From Sphaerochaetaceae bacterium (GTDB taxonomy: Bacteria > Spirochaetota > Spirochaetia > Sphaerochaetales > Sphaerochaetaceae), in NCBI GenBank assembly GCA_028532915.1, contig JAQQAI010000089.1, forward strand, positions 186,001 through 250,000: a DNA stretch of 64,000 nucleotides, written 5' to 3'. A program made the translations under genes and the position numbers. Shown in pieces: positions 1 to 8,820 of this stretch. The notes beneath the pieces were generated by a model. The model saw only the letters and a program-made list of their open reading frames with translations. It had not been told where the DNA came from and ran no database searches. Numbering within the stretch: position 1 is the first letter of the stretch; each line of letters starts with the position of its first letter.

Positions 1-558
1 CCTTACCAGTTCCGGGTTCATGAACTGAGCCCTGTTGGCACGGTAGAATGCAGAGATCTCCTCCTCTGTAGGTTCTCTATACGATTCGATAACAGCATTC
101 TGAGTACCTCTCACGTACCTGTCTACAGAAGATGAATCCTGGAGGGTCTTCTTGAATTCGTCCAAAGTCAGACCGTAACTCTGCTTTACCGCAAGTTCGA
201 ACTGCTGATCTGTAATACTCTGACCGGCCTGCTGTTCGAGATAGGCCTTCTGTTGAGCCACAAGAGTGTCAGCCTGAGCGTCTGTTACTGCATATCCATC
301 ACGCTGAGCGCCTTGTATGACAAGAAGATCGTTGATCATCACATTCAGTACATCAATGGGCTTAATAGTGATGTTCGATCCGGCCGCCGCCGCTTCTTTC
401 ACATACTGCTGATATCTCTGTTCAAGTTCCGATACACTGACACTCTCTTTTCTCGTAAGCTCGACAGTCGCCGCAACTTCTTCTGCAGACACTGTAAAGA
501 TAGTGACAGACACCATGATCATCAGTAAGAATAATGTCCGTATGATATTCTTCTTCAT
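1..558 (-). CDS. SurA-like periplasmic peptidyl-prolyl isomerase/chaperone, N-terminal part (cut by window edge)
   Basis: The frame stays open from an ATG at 558 to the window edge, giving 186 codons of an incomplete protein. The first 25 or so residues form a signal peptide: a Lys-rich start, a hydrophobic core, then a likely cleavage after VSA. After it comes a helical region with the pattern of a SurA N-terminal chaperone domain (a segment like IDVLNVMINDLLVIQGAQRDG, then ITDQQFELAVKQSYGLTLDEFK). Such proteins bind unfolded outer-membrane proteins in the periplasm and often carry parvulin domains further on; that part lies outside the window. A GGAG ribosome site precedes the ATG. It is last in the gap-pgk-tpiA-secG run, 15 bases after the flavodoxin-like gene. 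Family assignment is by pattern only. Confidence 0.7.
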   Translation of the reverse strand, partial: MKKNIIRTLFLLMIMVSVTIFTVSAEEVAATVELTRKESVSVSELEQRYQQYVKEAAAAGSNITIKPIDVLNVMINDLLVIQGAQRDGYAVTDAQADTLVAQQKAYLEQQAGQSITDQQFELAVKQSYGLTLDEFKKTLQDSSSVDRYVRGTQNAVIESYREPTEEEISAFYRANRAQFMNPELVR

Positions 559-573
559 ATTATACTCCATAGA

Positions 574-987
574 TTAGCCAAGTTTGATTCGTTTGCCGCT
601 CTCTGTCGCGATCTGGTTGTTAGCAAGAACATCCGAATAGGTCAGATACATCCCCTGAGCTTCCATGAGCTTGAACAAAGCTTGAAGTGTCTTTGTAGAA
701 CGGATGGAACCTTTGGAGATGAATGCGGCACTTCTCTTGCCGCTTATCGTACCGCATTGTCGCAAAAAGGTTCCTGTAGCTTCTGGAACTTTCCCTCCCC
801 ATAAAGAAGCCGGGGGAACGATAACAGCAATATAATCGTAATAGGAGATGATCTTTCCGGTTTCCTTTCCCATATCGACAATATCACAATCCTCACCCTG
901 TTTCATGATGCCAGAAGCAAAAGATGAAGCCAGATCCTTACAGGTATTTGAAGATTGTTTGTCGTAATAGAGAACACATACTTTCAT
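574..987 (-). CDS. Small flavodoxin-like protein
   Basis: A 137-residue protein beginning MKVCVLYYDKQSSNTCK, which resembles the first strand and phosphate-binding loop of flavodoxins (a hydrophobic strand followed by a Ser/Thr-rich turn). A second region, YDYIAVIVPPASLWGGKVPEA, resembles the flavodoxin 50s loop. It may bind FMN and act in electron transfer, but no partner is visible. The start was set at 987 because GAGGAG lies six bases upstream; the open frame extends 11 codons further but has no ribosome site there. It lies between secG and a SurA-like gene in the glycolytic operon and is separated from secG by a 9-bp hairpin. The family call is moderately sure; the substrate is unknown. 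Confidence 0.6.
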   Translation of the reverse strand: MKVCVLYYDKQSSNTCKDLASSFASGIMKQGEDCDIVDMGKETGKIISYYDYIAVIVPPASLWGGKVPEATGTFLRQCGTISGKRSAAFISKGSIRSTKTLQALFKLMEAQGMYLTYSDVLANNQIATESGKRIKLG

Positions 988-1012
988 TTCATACTCCTCA
1001 TTAAACAGGTAA

Positions 1013-1034
1013 GACCGCATAATACTATGCGGTC
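1013..1034 (-). other. Intercistronic hairpin between secG and the flavodoxin-like gene
   Basis: A perfect inverted repeat with arms GACCGCATA and TATGCGGTC and a four-base loop. It is not followed by a U-run on the minus strand, so it is not a standard terminator. It may act in mRNA processing or stability, or give partial termination. Confidence 0.6.
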
Positions 1035-1063
1035 ATATTTCCTATTTAAGAATAGTTTTATTG

Positions 1064-1381
1064 TTAATCAGCATTAGAATCGTTCCACCATTCCGTCGTT
1101 GTCTGGACCTGTTCCGTGGTAATGGAATCGGTCAGAGAATCAGTAGAAGGTGTTTTATTGACCACAGCAAGCAGCAGAGCGATCACCAGAAATGAACCGC
1201 CTAAGATCGCAGTGATCTTTGTGAGGACCTTGTTTGACTGGCTGCCGAATGTGGAATCACTTCCTCCTCCGAACACTCCGCCGAGCCCGGTACCGCCTTC
1301 GGTCTGGATAGCTACAAGAAAAACGAGTAGAAGACTTGCGATTACGAACAATACCAATAGAATAATGCTAATTACACCCAT
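1064..1381 (-). CDS. secG: Protein translocase subunit SecG
   Basis: A 105-residue protein with two hydrophobic helices (about residues 3-25 and 52-72) joined by a Gly/Gln-rich loop containing EGGTGLGGVFGGGS, the typical SecG pattern. SecG is the small accessory subunit of the SecYEG channel in the inner membrane and helps SecA-driven protein export. The C-terminal tail is Thr/Ser-rich and cytosolic or periplasmic depending on topology. The ATG at 1381 has GGAG about seven bases upstream; a TTG four codons earlier is in frame but less likely. It follows tpiA by 12 bases. The tpiA-secG pairing is common in bacteria. Confidence 0.93.
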   Translation of the reverse strand: MGVISIILLVLFVIASLLLVFLVAIQTEGGTGLGGVFGGGSDSTFGSQSNKVLTKITAILGGSFLVIALLLAVVNKTPSTDSLTDSITTEQVQTTTEWWNDSNAD

Positions 1382-1393
1382 CGTGAACTCCAA

Positions 1394-2152
1394 TTAATCG
1401 TTATACCGCACAATAGGAGCGAAATTCTCAACTGAAAGTGAAGCTCCACCCACGAGTGCGCCATCGATATGTTCCATTGCCATTAATGACTTCACATTCG
1501 ATGGTTTTACTGAACCACCATACTGTATTATTACCGAATTAGCAACACCTTCGTTAAGCATTTCGGCAACTACACCGCGAATAAATGCATGAGCACTATT
1601 GGCATCATCTCCGGTTGCTGTCTTTCCGGTACCGATAGCCCATACAGGTTCATATGCAATTATAACACGGGACATGTCATTTGGGCTAACATCTTTTAAC
1701 CCTTCTGTGACCTGACGTTTCAGAACAGTCTCAAGCTGCCCGTTCTCGCGCTCCTCAAGCGTCTCTCCGACACACAGGATGACATCAAGCCCCTTTTCAA
1801 GGGCAAGGAGCACCTTTCTGTTGATGAATGCATCATCTTCCTTGTAGAGGGCTCTTCTTTCACTGTGTCCGAGGATGACGATCGATACACCTGCATCAAG
1901 AAGCATATCAGCAGAGACTTCACCCGTGAAGGCGCCGCTCTCTTTATCGCTCATATTCTGTGCTGCAACTTTGATATTGCTGTTTTTCACCTGCTCCACA
2001 ACAGACGGGATGGTGATAAACGGAGGTGCGACGACTACACTCACGTTCCCGGTGACATCACCGACAGATTCGGCCAAAGAGGCAGCGAATGCCTTGCCTT
2101 CCGACGGTGTCATATTCATTTTCCAGTTTCCTGCTATACACACTTTTCTCAT
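1394..2152 (-). CDS. tpiA: Triosephosphate isomerase
   Basis: A 252-residue cytosolic glycolytic enzyme that interconverts dihydroxyacetone phosphate and glyceraldehyde 3-phosphate. The active-site set is visible: N9 and K11 in GNWKMN, H96 in GHSERR, and E168 in AYEPVWAIGTGK, which also forms the mobile loop 6. The phosphate-binding GG motif appears near the C-terminus (YGGSV, then LVGGASL). The start is the ATG at 2152, one base after the pgk stop, with GGAG inside the end of pgk. The longer open frame (to 2251) is pgk sequence read in another frame. It is part of the gap-pgk-tpiA-secG operon and is probably translated by coupling with pgk. Confidence 0.97.
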   Translation of the reverse strand: MRKVCIAGNWKMNMTPSEGKAFAASLAESVGDVTGNVSVVVAPPFITIPSVVEQVKNSNIKVAAQNMSDKESGAFTGEVSADMLLDAGVSIVILGHSERRALYKEDDAFINRKVLLALEKGLDVILCVGETLEERENGQLETVLKRQVTEGLKDVSPNDMSRVIIAYEPVWAIGTGKTATGDDANSAHAFIRGVVAEMLNEGVANSVIIQYGGSVKPSNVKSLMAMEHIDGALVGGASLSVENFAPIVRYND

Positions 2153-2153
2153 G

Positions 2154-3335
2154 TTATTTCTCCAATGCCTTGATTCCGGGCAGTTCTTTTCCTTCCAAAA
2201 ATTCCAGTGAAGCACCTCCGCCTGTCGATACGTGGTCAATCCTGTCGGCATATCCGAACTTGTTGACCGCGGCGACGCTGTCGCCTCCGCCTACTACGGT
2301 GACTCCCTCGCAATCGGCAACCATCTGTGCGACTTTCTTCGTTCCTTCTGCAAAGGAATCGAATTCAAACACGCCCATCGGACCGTTCCAAACGATGCTC
2401 CTCGCGCTTTTCAATGCATCAGCGACTGCTGCAAGGGTCTTGGGACCGACATCCATTCCGATAAGATCTTCGGGAATGTCCACAGAATCGACAGGAACAG
2501 CCTCTGCGTTCTGGTCGAACTTGGTTGCTCCCACATGATCGAGAGGAAGGATGACAGAGACGTTTTTCTCTTTAGCCTTGTCGAGGAAAGAGCGTGCGAC
2601 TTCGATATAATCCTCTTCAAGGAGAGATTTACCGATCGCATGTCCCTGAACCTTCAGGAAGGTATAGGCCATTCCGCCGGCGATGACGATGGTATCGCAT
2701 GTTCTTAAAAGTGATTCCAGAACACTGATCTTCGATGATACTTTTGATCCACCGATGATCGCGACGAACGGTTTTTCAGGATTATCAAGCAAGGGTGCGA
2801 AGAATTTCACCTCTTTTTCGATCAGAAAACCTGCTGCCGAGGGAAGATAATGAGCTACTCCCTCTGTGGAGGCGTGAGCTCTGTGTGCCGTACCGAAAGC
2901 GTCATTGATATACACTTCACCATAGGCTGCGAGTTTTTTGGCAAATTCAGGATCGTTGGATTCCTCTTCCTTGTAGAACCGGACATTCTCCAGAAGAAGG
3001 ACTTCGCCGCTCTTGAGCGCCTCAACCTGGGCTGTCACCTCATCAGAGATCACATCGGAAGCCAGTTTGACTTCTTTACCCAGCAGTTCTGAAAAACGGT
3101 CGGCGATCGGAGCCATACTGAAATCAGGATTTTTCTTACCTTTCGGACGGCCGAAATGGCTCATCACTACAAGGCTGGTTCCTTCTTGTTCCAGGATGTA
3201 TCTGATCGTTGGAAGTGCACTTTTGATTCTGGTGTCATCCCCCACTTTTCCGTCTTTTACAGGAACGTTGAAATCAACACGAATAAGCACTCTTTTCCCT
3301 GTCAGATCGATATTTTTAACTGTCTGTAATTTCAT
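2154..3335 (-). CDS. pgk: Phosphoglycerate kinase
   Basis: A 393-residue enzyme of normal length that transfers a phosphate from 1,3-bisphosphoglycerate to ADP. The N-terminal substrate region is clear ([11 protein letters not shown], then SHFGRPKG) and so is the nucleotide-binding C-terminal half (GGSKVSSKI, then WNGPMGVFE and GGGDSVAAV). The ATG at 3335 follows an AAGGGA ribosome site. It sits 70 bases downstream of gap, and the gap contains a strong hairpin. The stop codon is one base before the tpiA start. It acts in the cytosol in lower glycolysis and, with gap and tpiA, makes up the central triose block. Confidence 0.98.
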   Translation of the reverse strand: MKLQTVKNIDLTGKRVLIRVDFNVPVKDGKVGDDTRIKSALPTIRYILEQEGTSLVVMSHFGRPKGKKNPDFSMAPIADRFSELLGKEVKLASDVISDEVTAQVEALKSGEVLLLENVRFYKEEESNDPEFAKKLAAYGEVYINDAFGTAHRAHASTEGVAHYLPSAAGFLIEKEVKFFAPLLDNPEKPFVAIIGGSKVSSKISVLESLLRTCDTIVIAGGMAYTFLKVQGHAIGKSLLEEDYIEVARSFLDKAKEKNVSVILPLDHVGATKFDQNAEAVPVDSVDIPEDLIGMDVGPKTLAAVADALKSARSIVWNGPMGVFEFDSFAEGTKKVAQMVADCEGVTVVGGGDSVAAVNKFGYADRIDHVSTGGGASLEFLEGKELPGIKALEK

Positions 3336-3356
3336 CTTAGTCCCTTTTCACATCTA

Positions 3357-3385
3357 ATGCGCACCTTGACTATAAAGGTGCGCAT
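3357..3385 (-). other. Strong intercistronic hairpin between gap and pgk
   Basis: A perfect 11-bp inverted repeat (arms ATGCGCACCTT and AAGGTGCGCAT) with a seven-base loop. No U-run follows on the transcribed strand, so it looks like an RNA processing or stability element that could set different amounts of gap and pgk message, not a full terminator. Confidence 0.7.
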
Positions 3386-3405
3386 CGATAATTTGTAGAG
3401 TTCGA

Positions 3406-4410
3406 TTAAGCCATTAATTTCTTAGCAAGATCAACAACACGGTTTGAATACCCCATTTCGTTGTCATACCAAGACATAAGTTTGAAGAATTTTGGTCCCA
3501 TCTTCATTGTGAGTGCTGAATCGTAGATAGATGAGTGAGAATTACCGCGAATGTCGGAAGAGACGATAGGATCTGCGGTGAACTCGAGAATACCTTTCAT
3601 CGGACCTTCTGCAGCAGCTTTCATTGCAGCATTGATGTCTTCAACTTCACAATCCTCTTTAAGAAGAACTGTCAGGTCGACGATCGAACCTGTAGGAGTA
3701 GGAACACGCATTGCACCACCGTTGAGCTTACCTTCCAGAGAAGGGATGACTTTTGCTACTGCACGTGCTGCACCTGTAGTTGTAGGAATGATCGAAAGAG
3801 CCGCAGCGCGTGCTCTTCTGAGATCTTTGTGAGGCATATCAAGCATGACCTGGTCATTTGTATATGCGTGGACAGTTGTCATGAGACCTCTTTCGATTCC
3901 GAAAGAATCATTGAGGACTTTTGCGATGGGGGCAAGACAGTTTGTTGTACATGAAGCATTCGAGAATGCGAGCTTGCCCAGGTCGATTTCATCATCATTT
4001 ACGCCGCAGACGATGGTCTGATCGATTTCATCTTTTGCAGGAACAGTAAGAATGACTTTCTTGGCACCGGCTTTGATGTGATCTTTGTAACCGCCTCTCG
4101 GGCCTTCTGCGACTGCAAAGACACCGGTCGATTCAATAGCGATATCAACGCCGAGATCTTTCCATGGCAGTTCAGCAGGATTTCTCACAGCGAGGATCTT
4201 GATCTCTTTTCCATCGACAACGATCGCATCGTCTTTAGCTTCTACGCTCTTCGAATAGACTCCGTAAGTTGAATCATATTTGAGCAGGTGAGCCAGAGTC
4301 TTAGGATCTGTGAGATCATTGATGGCCACAATCTCGATGTCTTTGTCTTCAAATGCGATTTTGAAAACATTTCTGCCAATTCGGCCAAAACCGTTAATTG
4401 CAATTTTCAT
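3406..4410 (-). CDS. gap: Glyceraldehyde-3-phosphate dehydrogenase, type I
   Basis: A 334-residue NAD-dependent glycolytic enzyme that converts glyceraldehyde 3-phosphate and phosphate to 1,3-bisphosphoglycerate. The N-terminal Rossmann motif is INGFGRIGR, the catalytic Cys is C154 in SNASCTTNC, and its base is H181 in TVHAYTND. The C-terminal segment [16 protein letters not shown] is diagnostic. An NDLTD stretch after strand 2 (D32) fits NAD preference over NADP. It is first in the operon, preceded by GGAGGG and a good promoter (4465-4494). Glycolytic genes in this position are usually highly expressed. Confidence 0.98.
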   Translation of the reverse strand: MKIAINGFGRIGRNVFKIAFEDKDIEIVAINDLTDPKTLAHLLKYDSTYGVYSKSVEAKDDAIVVDGKEIKILAVRNPAELPWKDLGVDIAIESTGVFAVAEGPRGGYKDHIKAGAKKVILTVPAKDEIDQTIVCGVNDDEIDLGKLAFSNASCTTNCLAPIAKVLNDSFGIERGLMTTVHAYTNDQVMLDMPHKDLRRARAAALSIIPTTTGAARAVAKVIPSLEGKLNGGAMRVPTPTGSIVDLTVLLKEDCEVEDINAAMKAAAEGPMKGILEFTADPIVSSDIRGNSHSSIYDSALTMKMGPKFFKLMSWYDNEMGYSNRVVDLAKKLMA

Positions 4411-4464
4411 TAAAAACCCTCCATTAGTAGGTGTATACGATATTAGTAAGCATATATCGATATA

Positions 4465-4494
4465 AGTATAATAATTTTTTTAACTGTGAGTCAA
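4465..4494 (-). promoter_or_regulatory. Promoter of the gap-pgk-tpiA-secG operon
   Basis: On the minus strand, TTGACT (4489-4494) is followed by an 18-base A/T-rich spacer and TATACT (4465-4470), close to the sigma-70 consensus. It lies directly after the corC stop, and the leader to the gap start is about 45 bases. Confidence 0.75.
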
Positions 4495-4498
4495 CGAA

Positions 4499-5272
4499 TC
4501 AGGTCCGTTTCGTAACAATTTTGACGCTGTTGATCTTATGTCCTTCTATATCCTGCACAATGAAATCCACAGAGTCGTAGGTAATCTTTTCCTGATTCGC
4601 AGGAATTCTTCCGAACTGTTCGAAAACGAATCCTCCGATAGTCTCCGCATCCTCCTGAGGAAGGTCGAGATTGAGTCTTTCATTGACATCATCGATATCG
4701 GCCCTCGCATCACACAGATAGATACCTTCACCCATCTCGACGATCTGGTCGTCTTCATCGTCGTCGAACTCATCCTGGATCTCACCCACGATGACCTCGA
4801 GGATATCCTCCATCGTCACGATTCCGGAAACGCCTCCGTATTCATCGATCGCCACCGCGATATGCACCTTCCGTTTCTTGAATTCCCTGAGGAGTTCATC
4901 AAGTTTCTTCGTATCGGGAACGAAATACGGCTTTCTCATGATCTTTCGTATATCGAGAGATGATGTAGCGATCATAGGAACAATATCCTTCACATAGAGG
5001 ATACCGACGACATTATCTATCGTTTCAAGAAAAACAGGATAACGGGAGAAACCCTCCTCGTGCAGAGTCTCGAGAAGCTCTTCTTTTGTTGCCTTGTCGT
5101 TGACGAAGACGACGTCGATGCGGGGAACCATCACCTCTTTGACCATAGTATCTTCCAGCTCGTCGATCCCTTCTATCATCGAACGTTTCTCTTCAATGAT
5201 CTGAGTCTCTTTCTGATCTTCTTCAGTGCTACCGGTGGTAAAAAAAGATTTGAACATCTGCGAAAGTTTCAC
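4499..5272 (-). CDS. CorC/TlyC-type CBS-domain protein
   Basis: A 257-residue cytosolic protein with two CBS domains (about residues 45-165; motif DTMVKEVMVPRIDV at the start and GGVSGIVTMEDILEVIVGEI at the end of the pair) followed by a CorC/HlyC C-terminal domain (about 180-257, ending in the typical INSVKIV strand). Relatives are linked to magnesium/cobalt efflux or are annotated as TlyC haemolysins; the haemolysin role is doubtful. No membrane DUF21 domain is present, so this is the short soluble form. The start is a GTG at 5272 just after the ybeY stop, with AGGGG upstream. It ends the ispG-to-corC run. The ybeY-corC pairing is common in bacteria. Confidence 0.88.
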   Translation of the reverse strand: MKLSQMFKSFFTTGSTEEDQKETQIIEEKRSMIEGIDELEDTMVKEVMVPRIDVVFVNDKATKEELLETLHEEGFSRYPVFLETIDNVVGILYVKDIVPMIATSSLDIRKIMRKPYFVPDTKKLDELLREFKKRKVHIAVAIDEYGGVSGIVTMEDILEVIVGEIQDEFDDDEDDQIVEMGEGIYLCDARADIDDVNERLNLDLPQEDAETIGGFVFEQFGRIPANQEKITYDSVDFIVQDIEGHKINSVKIVTKRT

Positions 5273-5725
5273 CTATCCCCTCTCCTTCTGTATGGCAGTG
5301 ACGACCTTCTCCTGCATGACAAGCATCGGTTCGCTCTGATCATTCGTCGTATGGTCCCATCCCAACAGATGAAGTGTACCATGCACCAGCAAACGTATCA
5401 ATTCTTCAGACATTTCGACACTGAAGTAGTCGCAATTCTCCTTCAGGTCATCCACGGAGATTACAAGATCACCGAGAACCGGTGTCTCTATCCCTCCGAA
5501 TTCACCTTCTTTGGCGACGAAGGAGAGAATATCGGTAGATTCGTCTTTGAACCGGTACTCTCTGTTCAATGTTCTGATTCTTTCTGCAGAGACAAAGGTG
5601 ACAGACAGTTCACCTTCTTTCACGTCAAGAGCCTTCAAAGTCTTTTCAAGGATGTTCTCAACGTCCGATAACGGAATATCATCGCTTGACTGACCGGATT
5701 CGAAGCTCACATCGATTGTGTACAT
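5273..5725 (-). CDS. ybeY: Endoribonuclease YbeY, rRNA maturation factor
   Basis: A 150-residue protein with the zinc-binding signature HGTLHLLGWDH (H115, H119, H125) that defines the family. YbeY helps process the 3' end of 16S rRNA and check 70S ribosome quality. A conserved segment TDILSF (about 65-70) and the acidic region before it also match. It begins two bases after the pgpH stop with AGAGGA upstream, and is directly followed by corC. The order phoH-pgpH-ybeY-corC is widely conserved, which supports every gene in the group. Confidence 0.96.
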   Translation of the reverse strand: MYTIDVSFESGQSSDDIPLSDVENILEKTLKALDVKEGELSVTFVSAERIRTLNREYRFKDESTDILSFVAKEGEFGGIETPVLGDLVISVDDLKENCDYFSVEMSEELIRLLVHGTLHLLGWDHTTNDQSEPMLVMQEKVVTAIQKERG

Positions 5726-5726
5726 T

Positions 5727-7862
5727 CTATTCCTCTTTATCGTCAGGATATTTCATCCTGACATGGTTTCTTCCTGTGATTATCTGAACGAAACTCTTTG
5801 TGATCAACTCAAGATCATTCAGAGAAAGTCTGGACAACACAAGCTGTTTACGTTCTATTTTACCCATTATGATGGAATTAATCAATTTTTCGTATTTCTG
5901 CGGTGAAGGTTTCACGATCGATCTGGATGCAGCCTCCACGCTGTCGGCAAGCATCACGATCGCAGCTTCGGGAGTCTGAGGGATTTCATTGTTATATGAA
6001 TAATCCTGCTCTCCCACTTTAGAGTTCTTCCCCTCCACAGCCGGTGCGTTCTGAGCTTCCTTCAGAAATACGGCGATGATATCATTTCCGTGGTGCTGAC
6101 CGATGATGTCGAGAACCTCCTGGGGAAGCTTGGCTTCCCTTCCCTTCTCTATCCCGATTTTCACATGACTTTTTATGATGGCAACCGACAAGGATGCCTT
6201 AAGATCATCATGCTTGTTCTCCCCTTTCTGATTTTCGATGAAATAATCGGGGTTTTCCTGTTTCCCTATATCATGGAAAAGGGCCCCCACCTGCGATAGC
6301 AGAGGATCGGCACCGATGGCTATGGCCGCATTATAGGCAAGATCTGCAACAGCCAGAGAATGGTTATAGGTTCCCGGAGCTACCTGTGAAAGCCTGACGA
6401 GCTGCTTATGATGTGAGCTGGTAAGCTCTCTCAACCTGAACTGCGTCGGCAGGTTGAGAGCAACCTCGAGAATAGGAAGGAGAAATGCGGTGATCACATA
6501 GGTCACTGTGAGATTCATGGAGATGATCGCGATGGAAGGCAAAAGAGTATCCAGAGAAAAATCGTGAATCAGGACTGAAAGAAGGACTACCGATGATGAA
6601 GCAAGAAGAGTGAAAAACCACTGGTAGATCATACTGATCCTCTTTGAAACATACCGCATGAAATATATTGCGAGGAATGAATTCACAAGGAGGAAGAACA
6701 GAGTGATCGTTGTGGTGAACGGGTAGAGTGAAAGATATGAACACAGCGCAGCTGCACTTACCATCCCGATTCGCTTCTTGTTCGTTATCAGGGACAGTAA
6801 CAGTGGGAGGGAATACACCGGCAGAAACGGGTCGATCCACTCGAATCCCTTTCCTGAAAACAGGGATATCGACAGAAAGACGAGTATCTGGGATATGATC
6901 ATGCCTGCAAGATAGATGATCGATATCTGGAATTTACGCTTCGAGAATTGAAACAGATTGAATACCGCATACAGAGAGCCTGCGGTGAAGAGAGCGGAAA
7001 AGACGAGCCTCCCGACAATCTGGGTGGCACTGTATCGTGTACTCGCGGCTCTCATTGCCCTGAGCGTTCTGACATCATCCTCTTCAATGACGGAATCTTT
7101 TTCTATGATGAAAGAACCTTCCTCGACCTTCACGATCACAGGGTCGATCGACTCCCTCGCCTGTTCGCGTTCGACAGTCGTAAGATATTCATCGTAGTGA
7201 ACGTTCGGATGCAGAGAATCAGTCAGAACAGAGATAATCTGCCTCTTGACTGCTTCAGGTAAAGACTCATCCAGAGTGTCTAGATACGAAGCGATGGCAT
7301 CAGAAATATTCTGCGATGTGGTCAGATCATCGATATCCCAGATTTCGTAAGTCATCTCATCAGCAAACCGTGAAGAGGTTATGTACTTGATTGACTCGTA
7401 CCCTCCGTCTTTCATCTTCTGAAGTTCCCCGGAGTCGAACACCCCCTGGGAGAGCAGAGACTGCATGATCTCATACGAATATTCCTCGATCACGGTATTG
7501 TACTTCTCACCGAAATCGCTCTGTTCCAGGTACCTTTCAAGCTCATCGAACGAACTTCTTGTATCGAGAAGAGTCATATTAAACTGCGGCAGAGGAAGCG
7601 AATATGATTCCATCTGTCGACGTCTGGTCTCCGATTCGTCAATATAATAAAAGCTCCGATTTGCCTTCACGTCCTCTTCGGCAATCTCTCCTACTGTGAA
7701 ACGTGCGTTGATATCATTGAGAAGCATCTTGGAGTTGCGGTTATAGAATGAAGGCAGCAGTACGGCAAGAAAGGCTGAGATACATGAGAGAATGATCAGA
7801 GAGAGAATAGAAAAGGTAACCTTCCTCTTCTTTTTACTCTTTACTGAATGGTTCGCTTTCAT
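5727..7862 (-). CDS. 7TM-HD family cyclic-di-AMP phosphodiesterase (PgpH-like)
   Basis: A 711-residue membrane protein. It has an N-terminal helix (about 15-37), a long extracytoplasmic 7TMR-HDED region (about 40-280), seven or so membrane helices (about 285-470), and a cytosolic HD domain with HDIGK at H530/D531 and a second His pair (QHHGND) further on. Relatives in Listeria break down cyclic di-AMP, so this organism probably uses that second messenger; no diadenylate cyclase is in the window. The gene overlaps the end of phoH by 29 bases, which is long, and the ribosome site (AAAGGA) is about 12 bases from the ATG, so a slightly later start is possible. The enzyme activity is inferred from family. 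Confidence 0.9.
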   Translation of the reverse strand: MKANHSVKSKKKRKVTFSILSLIILSCISAFLAVLLPSFYNRNSKMLLNDINARFTVGEIAEEDVKANRSFYYIDESETRRRQMESYSLPLPQFNMTLLDTRSSFDELERYLEQSDFGEKYNTVIEEYSYEIMQSLLSQGVFDSGELQKMKDGGYESIKYITSSRFADEMTYEIWDIDDLTTSQNISDAIASYLDTLDESLPEAVKRQIISVLTDSLHPNVHYDEYLTTVEREQARESIDPVIVKVEEGSFIIEKDSVIEEDDVRTLRAMRAASTRYSATQIVGRLVFSALFTAGSLYAVFNLFQFSKRKFQISIIYLAGMIISQILVFLSISLFSGKGFEWIDPFLPVYSLPLLLSLITNKKRIGMVSAAALCSYLSLYPFTTTITLFFLLVNSFLAIYFMRYVSKRISMIYQWFFTLLASSSVVLLSVLIHDFSLDTLLPSIAIISMNLTVTYVITAFLLPILEVALNLPTQFRLRELTSSHHKQLVRLSQVAPGTYNHSLAVADLAYNAAIAIGADPLLSQVGALFHDIGKQENPDYFIENQKGENKHDDLKASLSVAIIKSHVKIGIEKGREAKLPQEVLDIIGQHHGNDIIAVFLKEAQNAPAVEGKNSKVGEQDYSYNNEIPQTPEAAIVMLADSVEAASRSIVKPSPQKYEKLINSIIMGKIERKQLVLSRLSLNDLELITKSFVQIITGRNHVRMKYPDDKEE

Positions 7863-8793
7863 ACGCGTTAATTATCCTTTGTACGAGTTTCGATCGGATG
7901 ACATCAGAGGATGAGAACTCGACAAACCCTATACCCGGCACATTATGGAGGATACGGGCGGCATGTACAAGCCCTGAATTCTTCCTCCGCGGAAGGTCTA
8001 TCTGGGTGATGTCTCCGGTTACTATTGCAGTTGATGTCTCACTTAGTCGTGTCAGGAACATCTTCATCTGTTCGACGGTAGTGTTCTGCCCCTCATCGAG
8101 AAGTACGCACGCATTATTGAACGATCTGCCTCTCATGTAGGCCAGAGGTGCACTTTCTATCGACTCGCTCTCCTGAAGTCTTTTGACCACATGAGGGGGG
8201 ATAAGATATTCCATGGCGTCATATACGGGAGTAAGATACGGACCGAGCTTCTGTGTTAGATCTCCCGGAAGAAAACCGAGATTCTCCCCCGCTTCGACCA
8301 CGGGTCTGGTGATAATGATCTTCTGTTTCCTTCCCGAGAGAACCTCTTTGAGAGCATAGGCTATCGCAAGGAAGGTCTTTCCTGTCCCCGCAGGACCTAT
8401 TCCGAACACAAGCTGTTTCGTTTCCATCAGATTGATGAATTCCTTCTGATGAATACTCTTCGGATAGATCACCTTTGAACCTACGGCTATTGAATCGACT
8501 TTGAGATCCGCTTCGCCTTGAGAAGGATGCAGGATCTGCTGATACTCCATATAGATTTCAGGCTCGAAGATATCAGGCTGAACAGCCGCCGCCTCTTTGA
8601 GTTTTTTCATCAGAAGCTTGAAAACCTGCTTCTTTTGGTCATTCGATTCTTCATCCTGTTCAAATGAAAGAGAATTGCCATGGACGAAGATATTCCCGTG
8701 AAGGAGCAATTCCATATACCCGATGTTTCTGTCGTTCGCACCGCAAACGGCTCTCATTATCGCCTGATCTTCAAATACAACTGTCGTACTCAT
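7834..8793 (-). CDS. phoH: PhoH-like ATPase
   Basis: A 319-residue cytosolic P-loop ATPase. A small N-terminal RNA-binding-like region is followed by the PhoH domain with Walker A GPAGTGKT (133-140), the diagnostic TRPVVEAGENLGFLPGD, a Walker B in CVLLDEGQNTT, and ITGD/VTGDITQIDLP. The exact role of this family is unsettled; it is linked to RNA metabolism and is nearly always next to ybeY. A very good ribosome site (AAGGAG) lies before the ATG at 8793. The gene lies downstream of lptD and overlaps the start of pgpH. Confidence 0.94.
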   Translation of the reverse strand: MSTTVVFEDQAIMRAVCGANDRNIGYMELLLHGNIFVHGNSLSFEQDEESNDQKKQVFKLLMKKLKEAAAVQPDIFEPEIYMEYQQILHPSQGEADLKVDSIAVGSKVIYPKSIHQKEFINLMETKQLVFGIGPAGTGKTFLAIAYALKEVLSGRKQKIIITRPVVEAGENLGFLPGDLTQKLGPYLTPVYDAMEYLIPPHVVKRLQESESIESAPLAYMRGRSFNNACVLLDEGQNTTVEQMKMFLTRLSETSTAIVTGDITQIDLPRRKNSGLVHAARILHNVPGIGFVEFSSSDVIRSKLVQRIINAYESEPFSKE

Positions 8794-8820
8794 ACATCTC
8801 CTTGAAACTACCCTATTGAA

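Noticed and set aside
5060-5671. A 203-codon plus-strand open frame over corC and ybeY
   Set aside because: It spans two well-supported minus-strand genes and has no recognisable protein features.
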